Source: Flavobacteriales bacterium (GTDB lineage Bacteria > Bacteroidota > Bacteroidia > Flavobacteriales_F > PHOS-HE28). From it: a DNA stretch of 64,000 nucleotides. Position numbers and translations under genes: made by a program. This document shows positions 37,728 to 47,632 of the stretch, piece after piece (the first letter of the stretch is position 1; each line of letters opens with the position of its first letter). The notes below the pieces were generated by a model. The model was not told the origin of the DNA, ran no database searches, and saw only the letters and a program-made list of their open reading frames with translations. The stretch is taken from the NCBI GenBank assembly GCA_016718655.1, contig JADKCV010000060.1, positions 115,538 to 179,537 on the forward strand, in the 5' to 3' direction.

Positions 37728-39341
37728 TCAGTTCTTGATGATTCGCGCAATGAATACCGAATCAGGTGTCCGGATCCGTGCAGTGTAGGATCCATTGCTG
37801 AACGCGGCGATGGAGATCGATCGTCCATCCCCTTCGACGGTGGTCATTCTACCCAGCATATCGAGCAACTCGACCGTGACGAACTGTTCACCGTCAGGTA
37901 GGCCGAAGCTGACGCGCTCCTGCGCAGGGTTCGGGAAAGCCGCGATCGAACGGCTGTTCACGGTTTCTCGGATCCCCACATCGTTGTACAGTTTTCCCGT
38001 ACGGAATAGGCGTGCAGCATAGAGGTTCTCATCGGGACCCCTCCAGAAGCTCACCGCGCCACCATTGCCATCGGGGAGTTCCACCCGCTCGCCATTGGAC
38101 GGCCCGAAGGACGTGGCGAAGGATGCCACCTCCGACCACGCGAGGGTCCCATCCGCCCGAATACGCATGGCCGCGTACTTGCTGGGTCCGCTCATGTCCA
38201 TGATCGCGATCACCGCACCGCTGCCGCTAGGGACCAATCGGCTGGTCGGCTGGTATACGGACTCCAGGATCGCGGGAACGCCGCTGCTGATCCATTGCGG
38301 TTCACCCGTGGCCAGATCATACCGTTGTATATAGAGGCCGATGCTATCGGATTGGTTGTCCATCCAGCTTACATAGTAGGCTCCGTCGTGCACGAGACCA
38401 TCGATGTTCACTTGGCTGTTGGGTTGGTCACATGCCACCTGCACGGCAGGTGTCCATAAGGGTTCGCCCACGGTGTCGATACGATTCATGCGCAGGTCAC
38501 TGCCACCGACCTCCCACACCGTGGTCAGTGCACCCTGGTCATCCATGCTCGAGGAGAAGCCGTACTGCAGTCCACTTGCATCCGAAAGGGTCACGCCCCC
38601 TGCCCAAACGGCAACACCGAGACTGTCGTAACGGAACGCTCGTAAAGGCGTGCCTGCGCCATTCGTACCGCGGACCACAGTGAGAATACCGCTTGCGCCG
38701 TCCGGGTGGACTTCGAACGCACCGGATCCTCCAAAGCCGACCAATGTCCCGGGCAGGTCGAATTGGATGGTGCCGTCCATGTCGAACCGTTGAGCGCGGT
38801 AGCCGCCTCCGCCGCCGTTACAATTGTAGCAGTAGGCCATCAGGTAGGCGCAATTCCCACTGGCCACCAGGCGCGGGTTCTGATAGGTATTGTTGCTGGT
38901 GAGCACCGCAGCTTGCGGCCACAATGGTTCGCCATCGGTGTTGAAGCGCATGGCCCTTGTGGTGTCGCCTTGGTAGATGGTCGAACCGGTCACGAACGCG
39001 ATCATCAGTGAACCATCCGGCATCAGCAGCGCGCTGGGCTGGTTCACGCTTCGGCCAGGTTGGTCCCAAAGCAGTTGTCCGTTCGCGGTCCACAGCGCGT
39101 TTCCTTCGCTGTCGAAGTGCTGACCGAAGAGTTGCGCGCGGTCCACGTTGTTACGCAGGTCGCTCCAGACGGCATAGTAGCCGCTATCGGCATCGGCAAT
39201 GGCTACAAGGTTGCGCTGGGCGTTGGCCGCGTTGCAGACTGGCATTGGCGCCGCGGGGTCGGTGCTCCATTGGGCAAAGGTTCCAGCGTGGATCAGGATG
39301 GCTATCATCACTGAACCCAGGCGGATCTCGGTCGTGTTCAT
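37728..39341 (-). CDS. T9SS-sorted beta-propeller-like secreted protein
   Basis: 537 residues from the ATG at 39341. Signal peptide about residues 1-23. The middle contains repeats with Trp and Asp in patterns such as DSGYYAVWSDLRNN and RAMRFNTDGEPLWPQ, then RAQRFDMDGTIQFDL and RIDTVGEPLWTPAV, typical of propeller-like secreted proteins (compare 'R.D..G..LW'). C-terminal T9SS domain: IAAFPNPAQERVSFGLP, LLDMLGRMTTVEG, FSNGSYTARI, ends IIKN. Located 74 bp after the third SBBP gene and 5 bp before the lipoprotein gene. No enzyme motifs seen. Confidence 0.85.
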   Translation of the reverse strand: MNTTEIRLGSVMIAILIHAGTFAQWSTDPAAPMPVCNAANAQRNLVAIADADSGYYAVWSDLRNNVDRAQLFGQHFDSEGNALWTANGQLLWDQPGRSVNQPSALLMPDGSLMIAFVTGSTIYQGDTTRAMRFNTDGEPLWPQAAVLTSNNTYQNPRLVASGNCAYLMAYCYNCNGGGGGYRAQRFDMDGTIQFDLPGTLVGFGGSGAFEVHPDGASGILTVVRGTNGAGTPLRAFRYDSLGVAVWAGGVTLSDASGLQYGFSSSMDDQGALTTVWEVGGSDLRMNRIDTVGEPLWTPAVQVACDQPNSQVNIDGLVHDGAYYVSWMDNQSDSIGLYIQRYDLATGEPQWISSGVPAILESVYQPTSRLVPSGSGAVIAIMDMSGPSKYAAMRIRADGTLAWSEVASFATSFGPSNGERVELPDGNGGAVSFWRGPDENLYAARLFRTGKLYNDVGIRETVNSRSIAAFPNPAQERVSFGLPDGEQFVTVELLDMLGRMTTVEGDGRSISIAAFSNGSYTARIRTPDSVFIARIIKN

Positions 39342-39415
39342 GGCGCGAAGCAACGATGGACCAACTACGAGGGAAAGGCCTCTTGAGCGAGCGGTCGGGG
39401 TGTTGAGGGAGTGGC

Positions 39416-41800
39416 TCAGGGAATGACGAATCGCGCGTTGGAAATGGCTCCATCCGTGAACACGGCAATGGCGCAGTACGTGCCAGGATCCGCGTCGTGG
39501 ATCGGGATCAGCTTGGCGAGATGAGCGTCCCATGACCTGCGCAAGACGATCCTTCCACTGGCGTCGATGATCATTAGTTCTGTCGGTAGAGGACCCGCTT
39601 CACCAAACAAGCTCAACTCCACATGTTCACCAATTGATCGCACCTTGAGTTGGGCGCGAGGTGATGGGTCGGGGGCCTGAAGCGTTGCTCCCAGCGGTAC
39701 AAGGGAATAGTGCAGGTGATAGAGAAACGCATCGCTACTCCCACCGCCGTAGAGGGTCTGATGGACCATGGGGGCATTGATCGCGATGGGATAGGTGGTT
39801 GTGCCCGTGACCATCATGCCATGTGGGTTGGCGGATACCGCACAGTTGGTGGTCGCCAAGGCCAGGTTGGGCTGATAGTAAAGCGTTCCACCAGTGCTGA
39901 AATCGAGGCAGAACGATTGGCCAGGCGAATTGAGATCGTGCAGGTGCTGGATGCCTCCGAGTGCGATGTGGCCGTTCTCCGTGCCATCCACGGATGTGAG
40001 CTGGTCATTGAGCGATGTGCCGTGATATGAACCCCATGACCTTGAGCCATTGCTGGTGTTGAAGACAGCAACGAAACCATCGCTCATACCACCGGCGAAT
40101 GAGGTCTGGTGCGCACCTGTCGAAGCGATGCCCCAATTGGAATCGGTCCGGCCGCAGATCGCCACCCTCGATAGACCCGCGTAGGCCAGGTCAAGCACGA
40201 TGTCGTTACCACTGCCACCGAAGTACGTACCCCAGACCCGCAGCCCGTTCAAGGCGTTGTAGTTGATTAGATAGGCGTCAGCGCCACCGTTGAATGTACC
40301 GTCGTGTCGACCTAGCGTGTTGGTGGCTATCCCTGAGGTGTTGTATGTGGTGCCCGTAACGGCCAAACGGTCGTTCCCGATGAAGGCTACTCCGCTTGGA
40401 AGTCCGCCCATCCAGGGGGCGTTCCCAACGTAGGTCGCCCAGAGCCGTTGGCCACTCCCGGAGAGTACGGCGAGGAGATCGTGCCCGGCCGTCGGGTTCT
40501 CCGTCCCTGGCGTGGCGATGCCTGCTATCGATGTGCTCCAGCCTGTGATCGCGATACGACCGTCCGGTGCGATCGAAACGGCCCTTATCTCTTCTTGGTT
40601 CGGGAAGTTACCGGTACCAGCGTAGTAGGTTCCCCAGATCCTCGTTCCGTTGGGGTTGAAAAGGATGACGAAACCATCATAGTTGTCCGTCGCGTTGCTC
40701 TGGAACGTACCTGGGGTGGCGATACCGGAGGTCGAGCTAGTGTACCCGACCACGGCGAGCACACCGACCTGGCTGGAAGCGATATCGTTGGCGATGTCGG
40801 TCGAAGCACCACCGAAATAGGTGCCCCACAGCCGTGTGCCAGCCTCATTCATTTTGACGATGAACCCGTCCGAGGATTGGTTGTAGGTCGCGTCGAACGA
40901 GCCGGCCGTGGCCATGTTCATGGCGGAGTTGGTATGACCTGTGACATAGGCATTGTTGCTGCCGTCCAATGCCGTACCTGTGCCAACATCGATGCCTGCG
41001 CCACCATAGTAGGTTCCCCATATGATCGGAGATGGGTCGATCACAAGCACGCTGCCTTCGGTCCTCTCTTCGGTCCGGAAACCGAATGTTCCATCTCTGC
41101 CGATCGCATAGCCTACATTGATGAGGGACTTCTTCCAATCTTCCTCCACCCAACTCTCGGGTATGGACTCTTCAAGTTCCCCGTCCGCCCAGGAGATCAC
41201 CATGCTGCCTTTCAAACTCTCCCGGATCTCCGAGCCTTCCACGCTGAAACGTACATCGGACAGGTTGCCATTCGGCCTAACGATCACATCGTACTTGAAT
41301 CCGTCCGCGCTCGCGTTGAATCGCACATCGATATCGGGCCACACGTCGCGGTAAGTGATGGTTGAATAAGAACGAACGAACGTTGCACCTGCTTCACCCG
41401 TCACGTCGGTGTAGTAGTTCGTGTAGTCCTCGCTCTCACCTTCGCGAAGGATCTCCGCTCCGGGGTTGCCGTTCACGAAGCGCAGGTCGATGCGGTGGAA
41501 CCGGTAGGTGGTCGGGATCGGTCCCGGGATCGGCCGCCCCATTTCATCAATGCCATGAGCGGGATCCCCAACGGTGGGGCCTCCTTCACCTTCTTCCATT
41601 GTATAGGTATCGTACGCGAACCCATTGTTCGTCAGATGAACGTTCATACCCACACCATTGAACAGGTACAGCACCGAAGGGTTCGGCTTGCGGAACTGAT
41701 CGTGGATCTGACCCTTGTTCTCAGTGAAGCCCGTGGGGCCGATCCCTGCGAACAGGGAGAAAGTGGCCAGTAGGTTGAACAGAATGATGAGCGTGCGCAT
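39416..41800 (-). CDS. SBBP-repeat T9SS protein (paralogue 1 of 3)
   Basis: 794 residues from the ATG at 41800. Signal peptide about residues 1-19. Residues 25-260 are the conserved domain seen before SBBP repeats (TENKGQIHDQFRKPN, RFHRIDLRFVNG, YTNYYTDVTGEAGATFVRSY, DGFKYDVIVRPNG, LVIDPSPIIWGTYYGG). About eight SBBP-type beta-propeller repeats follow ('WGTYFGG.G.D', 'VTGHT.S...ATAGSFD', 'DGF...FN.NG.R'). C-terminal T9SS domain ends RFVIP with IIDASGRIVL before it. Closest relatives are the two upstream genes. Likely large surface protein; ligand unknown. Confidence 0.88.
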   Translation of the reverse strand: MRTLIILFNLLATFSLFAGIGPTGFTENKGQIHDQFRKPNPSVLYLFNGVGMNVHLTNNGFAYDTYTMEEGEGGPTVGDPAHGIDEMGRPIPGPIPTTYRFHRIDLRFVNGNPGAEILREGESEDYTNYYTDVTGEAGATFVRSYSTITYRDVWPDIDVRFNASADGFKYDVIVRPNGNLSDVRFSVEGSEIRESLKGSMVISWADGELEESIPESWVEEDWKKSLINVGYAIGRDGTFGFRTEERTEGSVLVIDPSPIIWGTYYGGAGIDVGTGTALDGSNNAYVTGHTNSAMNMATAGSFDATYNQSSDGFIVKMNEAGTRLWGTYFGGASTDIANDIASSQVGVLAVVGYTSSTSGIATPGTFQSNATDNYDGFVILFNPNGTRIWGTYYAGTGNFPNQEEIRAVSIAPDGRIAITGWSTSIAGIATPGTENPTAGHDLLAVLSGSGQRLWATYVGNAPWMGGLPSGVAFIGNDRLAVTGTTYNTSGIATNTLGRHDGTFNGGADAYLINYNALNGLRVWGTYFGGSGNDIVLDLAYAGLSRVAICGRTDSNWGIASTGAHQTSFAGGMSDGFVAVFNTSNGSRSWGSYHGTSLNDQLTSVDGTENGHIALGGIQHLHDLNSPGQSFCLDFSTGGTLYYQPNLALATTNCAVSANPHGMMVTGTTTYPIAINAPMVHQTLYGGGSSDAFLYHLHYSLVPLGATLQAPDPSPRAQLKVRSIGEHVELSLFGEAGPLPTELMIIDASGRIVLRRSWDAHLAKLIPIHDADPGTYCAIAVFTDGAISNARFVIP

Positions 41801-41890
41801 GGCAGGTTGAATTGGCGTGGATCGGATCAGCATCCGATCTGCACGAGATGATCATTTCCGAGGCATTTCCATCAATGCGAGGGCAGCGGC

Positions 41891-44260
41891 TCAAGGGATC
41901 ACGAATCGGCCCCAGGACCGTTCTCCTTCGTTCGATCGGAGCACAGCCAAGTATGTTCCAGGAGGCAGGGTCGCGTCCAATTCCATCGCTGCGGCTTCGG
42001 TAGGCCAAGTAGTGGTCAACACTTCGCGTCCCATGGCATCGAAAAGTCCGAGCATTCCGCTTCCGTCCAGCGCCTGCTGGCCCTCCTCGTGGGACAGTTT
42101 GATATGCCCATGGCAAAGCGTTGCCCGCAGCAAGTTCGTCCGTTGATCGAATTCCGGCGATGCTCCCATAGCGGCCGGTGACAACCCCAATTTGATCAAC
42201 CCGGCATCCGTTCCACCGACCGATACGGTCTGGTGGGCACCAGGGGTCGGGAAGGAAGGTAGGGTGGTGGTCAGGCATACAGTGGCCAGAAGCGTGGACC
42301 CTTTCATGCTCACACTCGTTTGGTCATTGTAACCTTGGGTCAACAGATCCAACTGGCCATCAGGAATTCCTGCGTTCGTGTAACACAGCAGGAATTTCCG
42401 TGAGCTGACCGCCGGGTTCGCAAAAGGGCGTTGCACCCCGGCGACGTGGAATGTGCCGTTGTTGGCAGCGGCGATCGACTTGAAGGTCTCCTGTTGTGAC
42501 CCAGTGCCGTAATAGGTTCCCCATGTGCGGACGCCGTTGGCTACAGTAAAGGATGCGAGGAATCCGTCGCGATATTCGTTGAGAACGGATTGTGTTGAAC
42601 CCGCAGTGGCTATGCCAGTTGACGAGGTTGTGGTTCCTGCGATGACGACTTGGTTCAATCCTACATAAGCGATGGCGTTCGCGACGTCATCGTAGCTCCC
42701 ACCATAATAGGAGCACCAGGTCTTTTGTCCATTCTCGGCATACCGCGCGATGAAGGCGTCCGACCCTGAGTTGTAGGTCAGATCATGCACGCCCGGCCAT
42801 GACTTGGATATGCCACTGTTGGACTTGGTGAAGCCCGTCACGGCCACGGAATTCGAGCCCACATGGCATATATCGTTCACGGAGTCGGCTCCTGGCCCGC
42901 CCAAGTATGTGCACCACAATTTGACACCCGCTGTCGTCATCCGGCCAAGGAAGCCGTCTTGCTCACCACCGTAGCTATTGTCCGCTGCGCCAGCGCCAGT
43001 GATGTTGTTCGTTGAACCGGTGTTGCCACAGAAGGAAAGGTTGTTGTCAGGCCCTATGGCCAACGATAGGATGTGATCGTCGCCGTTGCCACCGTAGTAG
43101 GTGCTCCAGATCAGTTGTCCCGCATCATTGAATTGTGCAATGAAACCATCCACAGCTTCTGCATGGATGTACTGGTATACCCCGGCATAGTCGGGGTAGG
43201 AGACGCCCGAGGTCGAATTGGTATGGCCTCCGACATAGGTGATGCCATTGGCACCGACGGCGATGCTCGTAGTGATGTCCGAGCCAGCTCCACCTAGGAA
43301 GGTGCCGTATTGCCTGATCCCGGCCGAATTGAATTTGACGAGGTAGGCATCCTGTGAGGCGCTGTAGGTGGCATCGTATGCACCCGCCGTGGCGATGAAC
43401 GAGGCGCTTGTGGTATGCCCTGCGAGGTAGACATTGTCAAGCGCATCCATGCCGGTCTCGATGGCGATATCCGTCCCGCTGCCACCATACAACGTGGCCC
43501 ATTCCACAGTGGGTGTGGGGTCGATCACCAGTGTACCCTCGCCCTGCTCCATGGCGTTGAAACCGAACGTTCCGTCATCCTCGATCGCATACGTGATGTG
43601 TGTCTGACTGCGCCTACCTCCCTGTTCGAACCAACTAGCGGGGATGGATTCTTCCAACGCCCCACCAGCCCATGCGAAAAGAAGCCGCCCCTTCGCCCCT
43701 TCGTTGAGTTCAGCGCCATCCACTTGGAACCTCACGGTACTCACTTCACCACCTGGATGCACGATCACATCGTATTTGAAGCCATCCTCACCAATGTTGA
43801 AACGCACATCGATATGGGGCCAGACGTTCCGATACGTTACGGTGGAATATGACCGGACGTTGGTGACTCCTCCGGCACCGGTCATGTCGGTGTAGTAATT
43901 GCTGTAGTCCTCATGCTCGCCTTCAGAAATGATCTTGTGATCACCAGAGGCAGTGACGAAGCGTAGGTCGATGCGATGGAAGTTGTAGGTCGACTTCACG
44001 CGCTCTGTGCGCATTCCCTCGCTCCGTGACCATTCCCGATCCGTCTCGTGTTCGAGTTCATTCACGGTGTAGGTGTCATAGGCGAAGCCGTCCTTCCGCA
44101 ATTGAACGTTCATGCCCGGGCTATTGTAGAGGTACAGTACATCCGGATTGGGCTTCCGGAACTGATCGTGGATCTGGCCTTTGTTCACAACGAATCCATC
44201 ACCGGAGGCGATCAGCGAGAATGCGCTGATGATGGAGAGGAGGGTGGGTAGCGTGCGCAT
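41891..44260 (-). CDS. SBBP-repeat T9SS protein (paralogue 2 of 3)
   Basis: 789 residues. Signal peptide about residues 1-19 (ends IASGDG). Conserved N-terminal domain (VNKGQIHDQFRKPNPDVLYLYN, then YSNYYTDMTGAGG, FKYDVIVHPGG), propeller repeats such as WATLYGGSGTDIAIE and STYYGGNGDDHILSL, and a T9SS end (LFDAMGREVLTTTW, LPPGTYLAVLRS, RFVIP). Differs from the other copies mainly in the repeat loops. 90 bp after gene 44350-46768 and 90 bp before 39416-41800; a 9-bp-stem hairpin lies in the upstream gap. Confidence 0.88.
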   Translation of the reverse strand: MRTLPTLLSIISAFSLIASGDGFVVNKGQIHDQFRKPNPDVLYLYNSPGMNVQLRKDGFAYDTYTVNELEHETDREWSRSEGMRTERVKSTYNFHRIDLRFVTASGDHKIISEGEHEDYSNYYTDMTGAGGVTNVRSYSTVTYRNVWPHIDVRFNIGEDGFKYDVIVHPGGEVSTVRFQVDGAELNEGAKGRLLFAWAGGALEESIPASWFEQGGRRSQTHITYAIEDDGTFGFNAMEQGEGTLVIDPTPTVEWATLYGGSGTDIAIETGMDALDNVYLAGHTTSASFIATAGAYDATYSASQDAYLVKFNSAGIRQYGTFLGGAGSDITTSIAVGANGITYVGGHTNSTSGVSYPDYAGVYQYIHAEAVDGFIAQFNDAGQLIWSTYYGGNGDDHILSLAIGPDNNLSFCGNTGSTNNITGAGAADNSYGGEQDGFLGRMTTAGVKLWCTYLGGPGADSVNDICHVGSNSVAVTGFTKSNSGISKSWPGVHDLTYNSGSDAFIARYAENGQKTWCSYYGGSYDDVANAIAYVGLNQVVIAGTTTSSTGIATAGSTQSVLNEYRDGFLASFTVANGVRTWGTYYGTGSQQETFKSIAAANNGTFHVAGVQRPFANPAVSSRKFLLCYTNAGIPDGQLDLLTQGYNDQTSVSMKGSTLLATVCLTTTLPSFPTPGAHQTVSVGGTDAGLIKLGLSPAAMGASPEFDQRTNLLRATLCHGHIKLSHEEGQQALDGSGMLGLFDAMGREVLTTTWPTEAAAMELDATLPPGTYLAVLRSNEGERSWGRFVIP

Positions 44261-44286
44261 GGGTTTGGCGTAGGTCCAACAAAGCA

Positions 44287-44331
44287 GCGCCGCCGATCGA
44301 TCGATCCCTAAGGACGTCGAGCCGGCGGCGC
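44287..44331. other. Intercistronic hairpin between SBBP paralogues
   Basis: GCGCCGCCG (44287-44295) is exactly complementary to CGGCGGCGC (44323-44331) around a 27-nt loop that contains GATCGATCGATC. There is no T-run, so it is not a classic terminator; it might stabilise or separate the mRNA ends of the two genes. Confidence 0.5.
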
Positions 44332-44349
44332 AATGGATGAGGGAACGGT

Positions 44350-46768
44350 TCAGGGTATGACGAAACGCATGGTCTTTCGAGCATCTAGCGGTCCATCCAG
44401 CATTACGATGTGTACACCCGGCCGTAGACCCAATGAAAGATCAACCACGAGCTCATCACGATCGAGGGACCGTTCCAGGACAATACGGCCCTGCATGTCC
44501 CAGACCGTTATTTGAGTGAATACCGGTTCTTGGTCGCCACGAAGCTGGATGATCGGTGAAGCTGATGTCGCGTCGTGGATCGTGTCCATCTTTGATGTGG
44601 AATGGTCATCCTCCGTTCTTGGTAATATGCCCAAGGGCACTAACGCATAGTGCAGGCGGAAGAGGAACCCATCGCCGCCACCACCGCCATGGACTGGTTG
44701 ATGCACGCTCGGAAACCGTCCCCTCCTGCATATGCGGTCATGCCGGCAGCCACCAGCAGGTCCACATTCGCAGCCACCGTGCAATGGGTCGCTTGCGTGG
44801 TCAATCCGGGTTCGTAGTAGAGCACGCCATCATTTCGGTAGTCGGCAACGAAAGCGCCGGTCCCGAACCCTTGCGAAAGGCCACCAACACAGAAGTGTCC
44901 GTTGTTGGTCGCAGCAAGCGAACGGAGTTCCTCGGAAAGGCCGGTCCCATGATAACTACCCCATACGCGTGAACCATTGGAGATGGTGAAAACAGCAACG
45001 AATCCATCTTTGCCTCCGCCACCATGGGTTCCCTGCTGAGCGCCTGGGGCACTCATGGCGTTAGTGGAAGATGTATGCCCACAGATGGCAACTTGATTCA
45101 GTCAATATGGTCGACGTCATTAGGCCGTGTCGTAACCCCGAGCCTCCGTAGCAGGTACACCACACCTTGGCGCCGGTCATATCATATCGTGCGAGATAAC
45201 CATCCAAGCCGCCTCCGGAAAACGATCAGCTGGCGCCCAGCAGTATTGGTCGCGATACCGGTCACTCCCTCAGTTGAACCAGTGACAAGCGAGGCCGGTC
45301 GTACCTATGAACGCGATGCCTCTCGCGTCATCGTGGGTACCTTCGTTGCCGCCCAGATAGGTGCCCCAGAGGCGTGATCCGCTCCATGTGAACGATCCGA
45401 TGAACGCATCGCCACCTCCGTTCCATGATGGGTCTGCTGTTCCCGGTGTGCCCAATGCATCCGGCGAAATGGCATAACCACAGACAGCGATGTGGCCGGC
45501 TGTGGAAACACTCACGGCATACAATTGGTCCGACTGGGATCCCCATAATAGGTGCTCCAAACGCGTGTGCCAGCCGAACTGAAACGAGCGATGAAGCCAT
45601 CGGTGGATTGGGCGAGACCAAGTGCAGGTTGGAAAGCACCTGCACTGGCGATCCCCGATAGGGACGCGGTAGTCCCCACGATGACCACGTCCCCGTTGGG
45701 GCCCAAGGCGACGCTGTTCCCTTCATCCTTGCCAAGGCCTCCGAAATAGGTGCTCCAAGCGCGAGCACCATTGGGGTCGAACTTGACCAAGTAGGCGTCG
45801 CCGCCTGTATTGTAGCTGATGTCGAACGCGCCCGAAGTGGCCATGTTGAAGAAGGAGGTGGTGTACCCAGTGACCAAGCTGAACTGGTCAGTGCCCAACG
45901 CGACCGCCCGGGATTCGTCGAGCCCCGCACTTCCCAGATACGTACCCCAAATGATCGGACTCGGGTCGATCACCAAGGTGCCGCTGATCGACCGGTCCAC
46001 CGCGAATCCAAAGCGGTCGCTCCCCTCCATGCGATACCGCGCGTTCACCCGTTCCTTGCGGCGGCCCTGTTCCATCCAGCTATCGGGTATCAGCTCCTCC
46101 AGTGAACCACTTCCCCAGTCGAGGACCAGCCTGCCCTTCTGACTTTCGCTGATCGCAGCACCCTCCACCTTGAACCGTGCATCGTTCAGATCACCACCTG
46201 GATGCACGATCACATCATACTTGAAGCCATCCTCACCGCTGTTGAAACGCACATCGATCTTCGGCCACACGTCGTGGTAGGTGACGGTGGAGTAGGAGCG
46301 GACGAATGTGGCACCGGCCTCGCCGGTCACATCGGTGTAGTAGTTGGTGTAGTCCTCGCTTTCGCCTTGCTGAACGATCGTTGCCTGCGGGTCCCCGTTC
46401 ACAAAGTGGATGTCGATGCGGTGGAAGTCGTAGGTGATCGGGGCGGTATCCGTATCCATACCCACTTGCAAGTCCTTCACACGCGCACGCTCCAACCCTT
46501 GCGTCCTTTCCTCCTCACGCACTGAATAGGTGTCGTACGAGAACCCGCACTTACGTAGCTGTACATTCATCCCGGGGCCATTGTAGAGGTACTGTACGGC
46601 TTGGTTCGGCCTTCCGAACTGGTCGTGGACCTGCCCTTTGTTGGCGATGAACCCTGCTCGCTGGTCCTGGTGGGAAGCGTCAAAGGCAACGGCAGCGAAG
46701 GGCAGAAGGGCGAGAGAAACAATGGCCAGGCCGAGGGAGATGTTGAGGATGGTGCGTTCGTGTTTCAT
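44350..46768 (-). CDS. SBBP-repeat T9SS protein (paralogue 3 of 3, multiply frameshifted)
   Basis: About 806 codons in total, spread over at least three frames. The first 410 residues are intact: signal peptide, conserved domain (ANKGQVHDQFGRPNQ, YTNYYTDVTGEAGATFV, FKYDVIVHPGG) and SBBP repeats (IWGTYLGSAGLDESRA). After about 45541 the frame breaks in a C4 run (C5 restores YGGSQSDQLY), then near 45286, several times in 45100-45240, and near 44712, before the T9SS tail (WDMQGRIVLERS, RPGVHIVML, RFVIP). The pattern of homopolymer errors points to assembly error over a repeat-rich gene, but decay of this copy cannot be excluded. First SBBP gene downstream of the LytTR regulator. Confidence 0.75.
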
Positions 46769-46858
46769 CGCTTCCGGGGTTGGAAACACGAAACAGGTCC
46801 AAACCAGGACCGAACGAAAGCGGTTCCGAGCGAGCGGTGCGAGCAACGAGTGAACGGC

Positions 46859-47593
46859 TCAGGAGGCCAATGCCCGCAATACCTCTTCCCGTTTCCGTCG
46901 ACTCACTTCAAGCCGTGCTTGGTTCTTGAGCACCACATGCCCATCGTCGAGGTGCGTGATCTGTGCCTTGTTGACCAAGGTGCTCCGATGGACACGCAGG
47001 AAGCCCAACGGCAACAGCATGTCCTCATAATCCTTCAGCGTACGAGCGCTCACGAACCTGCGGCCGTCCAGGGTATGGAGTTCCGTGTAGTTGTCGTCCG
47101 CGGTGCAATGGCTCAGTTCAGCGGGGGGCACGAAGTAGGTGCGGTCCCCGGTGGTGAGCGTCAGCTTCATGTGCTGCTCATCGGCTTGGCGGATGTTCTC
47201 CAGGAACTGTTCCTGTGCGACCTTCCTATCGAGGGATGGGTGGCGCTCTCCATAACGCTGCATTGCCGCATCAAGCTCGTCCGGTTGTACCGGCTTCAAT
47301 AGGTAGTCCAGGGCACTGAAGCGGATGGCTTGGATCGCATAACGCTGGAAGCCGGTGCAGAAGATGACCTCGTAGGGCCAGTTGCCCAGCCGTAGCAACA
47401 GGTCGAAGCCACTGCCGCCGGGCATCTCCACGTCGAGGAACAGCAGGTCGGGTGCTTGTAAGGTGATGAGCTCTTGTGCATCAGTAATGGTTCCCGCTTC
47501 ACCGATCACCGTTACTTCCGGATGCACGGCCAGCAGCGAACGCAGGTAGTCCCTGTTCGACGCATCATCATCCACGATCAAGGCCTTGATCAT
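46859..47593 (-). CDS. LytTR-family response regulator
   Basis: 244 residues from the ATG at 47593. Receiver domain residues 1-120: acidic pocket DDD (8-10), phospho-acceptor D54 in LFLDVEMPG, T80 and K100 (DYLLKPVQ). LytTR DNA-binding domain from about residue 145: YFVPPAELSHCTADDNYTELH, GFLRVHRSTLVNKAQI, RRKREEVLRAL. Pairs with the LytS-like kinase 39 bp upstream. The next genes, 90 bp downstream, encode the SBBP surface proteins, which are plausible targets. Confidence 0.92.
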   Translation of the reverse strand: MIKALIVDDDASNRDYLRSLLAVHPEVTVIGEAGTITDAQELITLQAPDLLFLDVEMPGGSGFDLLLRLGNWPYEVIFCTGFQRYAIQAIRFSALDYLLKPVQPDELDAAMQRYGERHPSLDRKVAQEQFLENIRQADEQHMKLTLTTGDRTYFVPPAELSHCTADDNYTELHTLDGRRFVSARTLKDYEDMLLPLGFLRVHRSTLVNKAQITHLDDGHVVLKNQARLEVSRRKREEVLRALAS

Positions 47594-47632
47594 TCCTGTC
47601 CGCTGGACCGGCAAGATAGCGGACCCAACGCC

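Noticed and set aside
39416..46768. Tandem arrangement read as a CRISPR or satellite-like DNA repeat
   Set aside because: The similarity is at protein level between three full-length paralogues, with diverged DNA and no short direct repeats with spacers.
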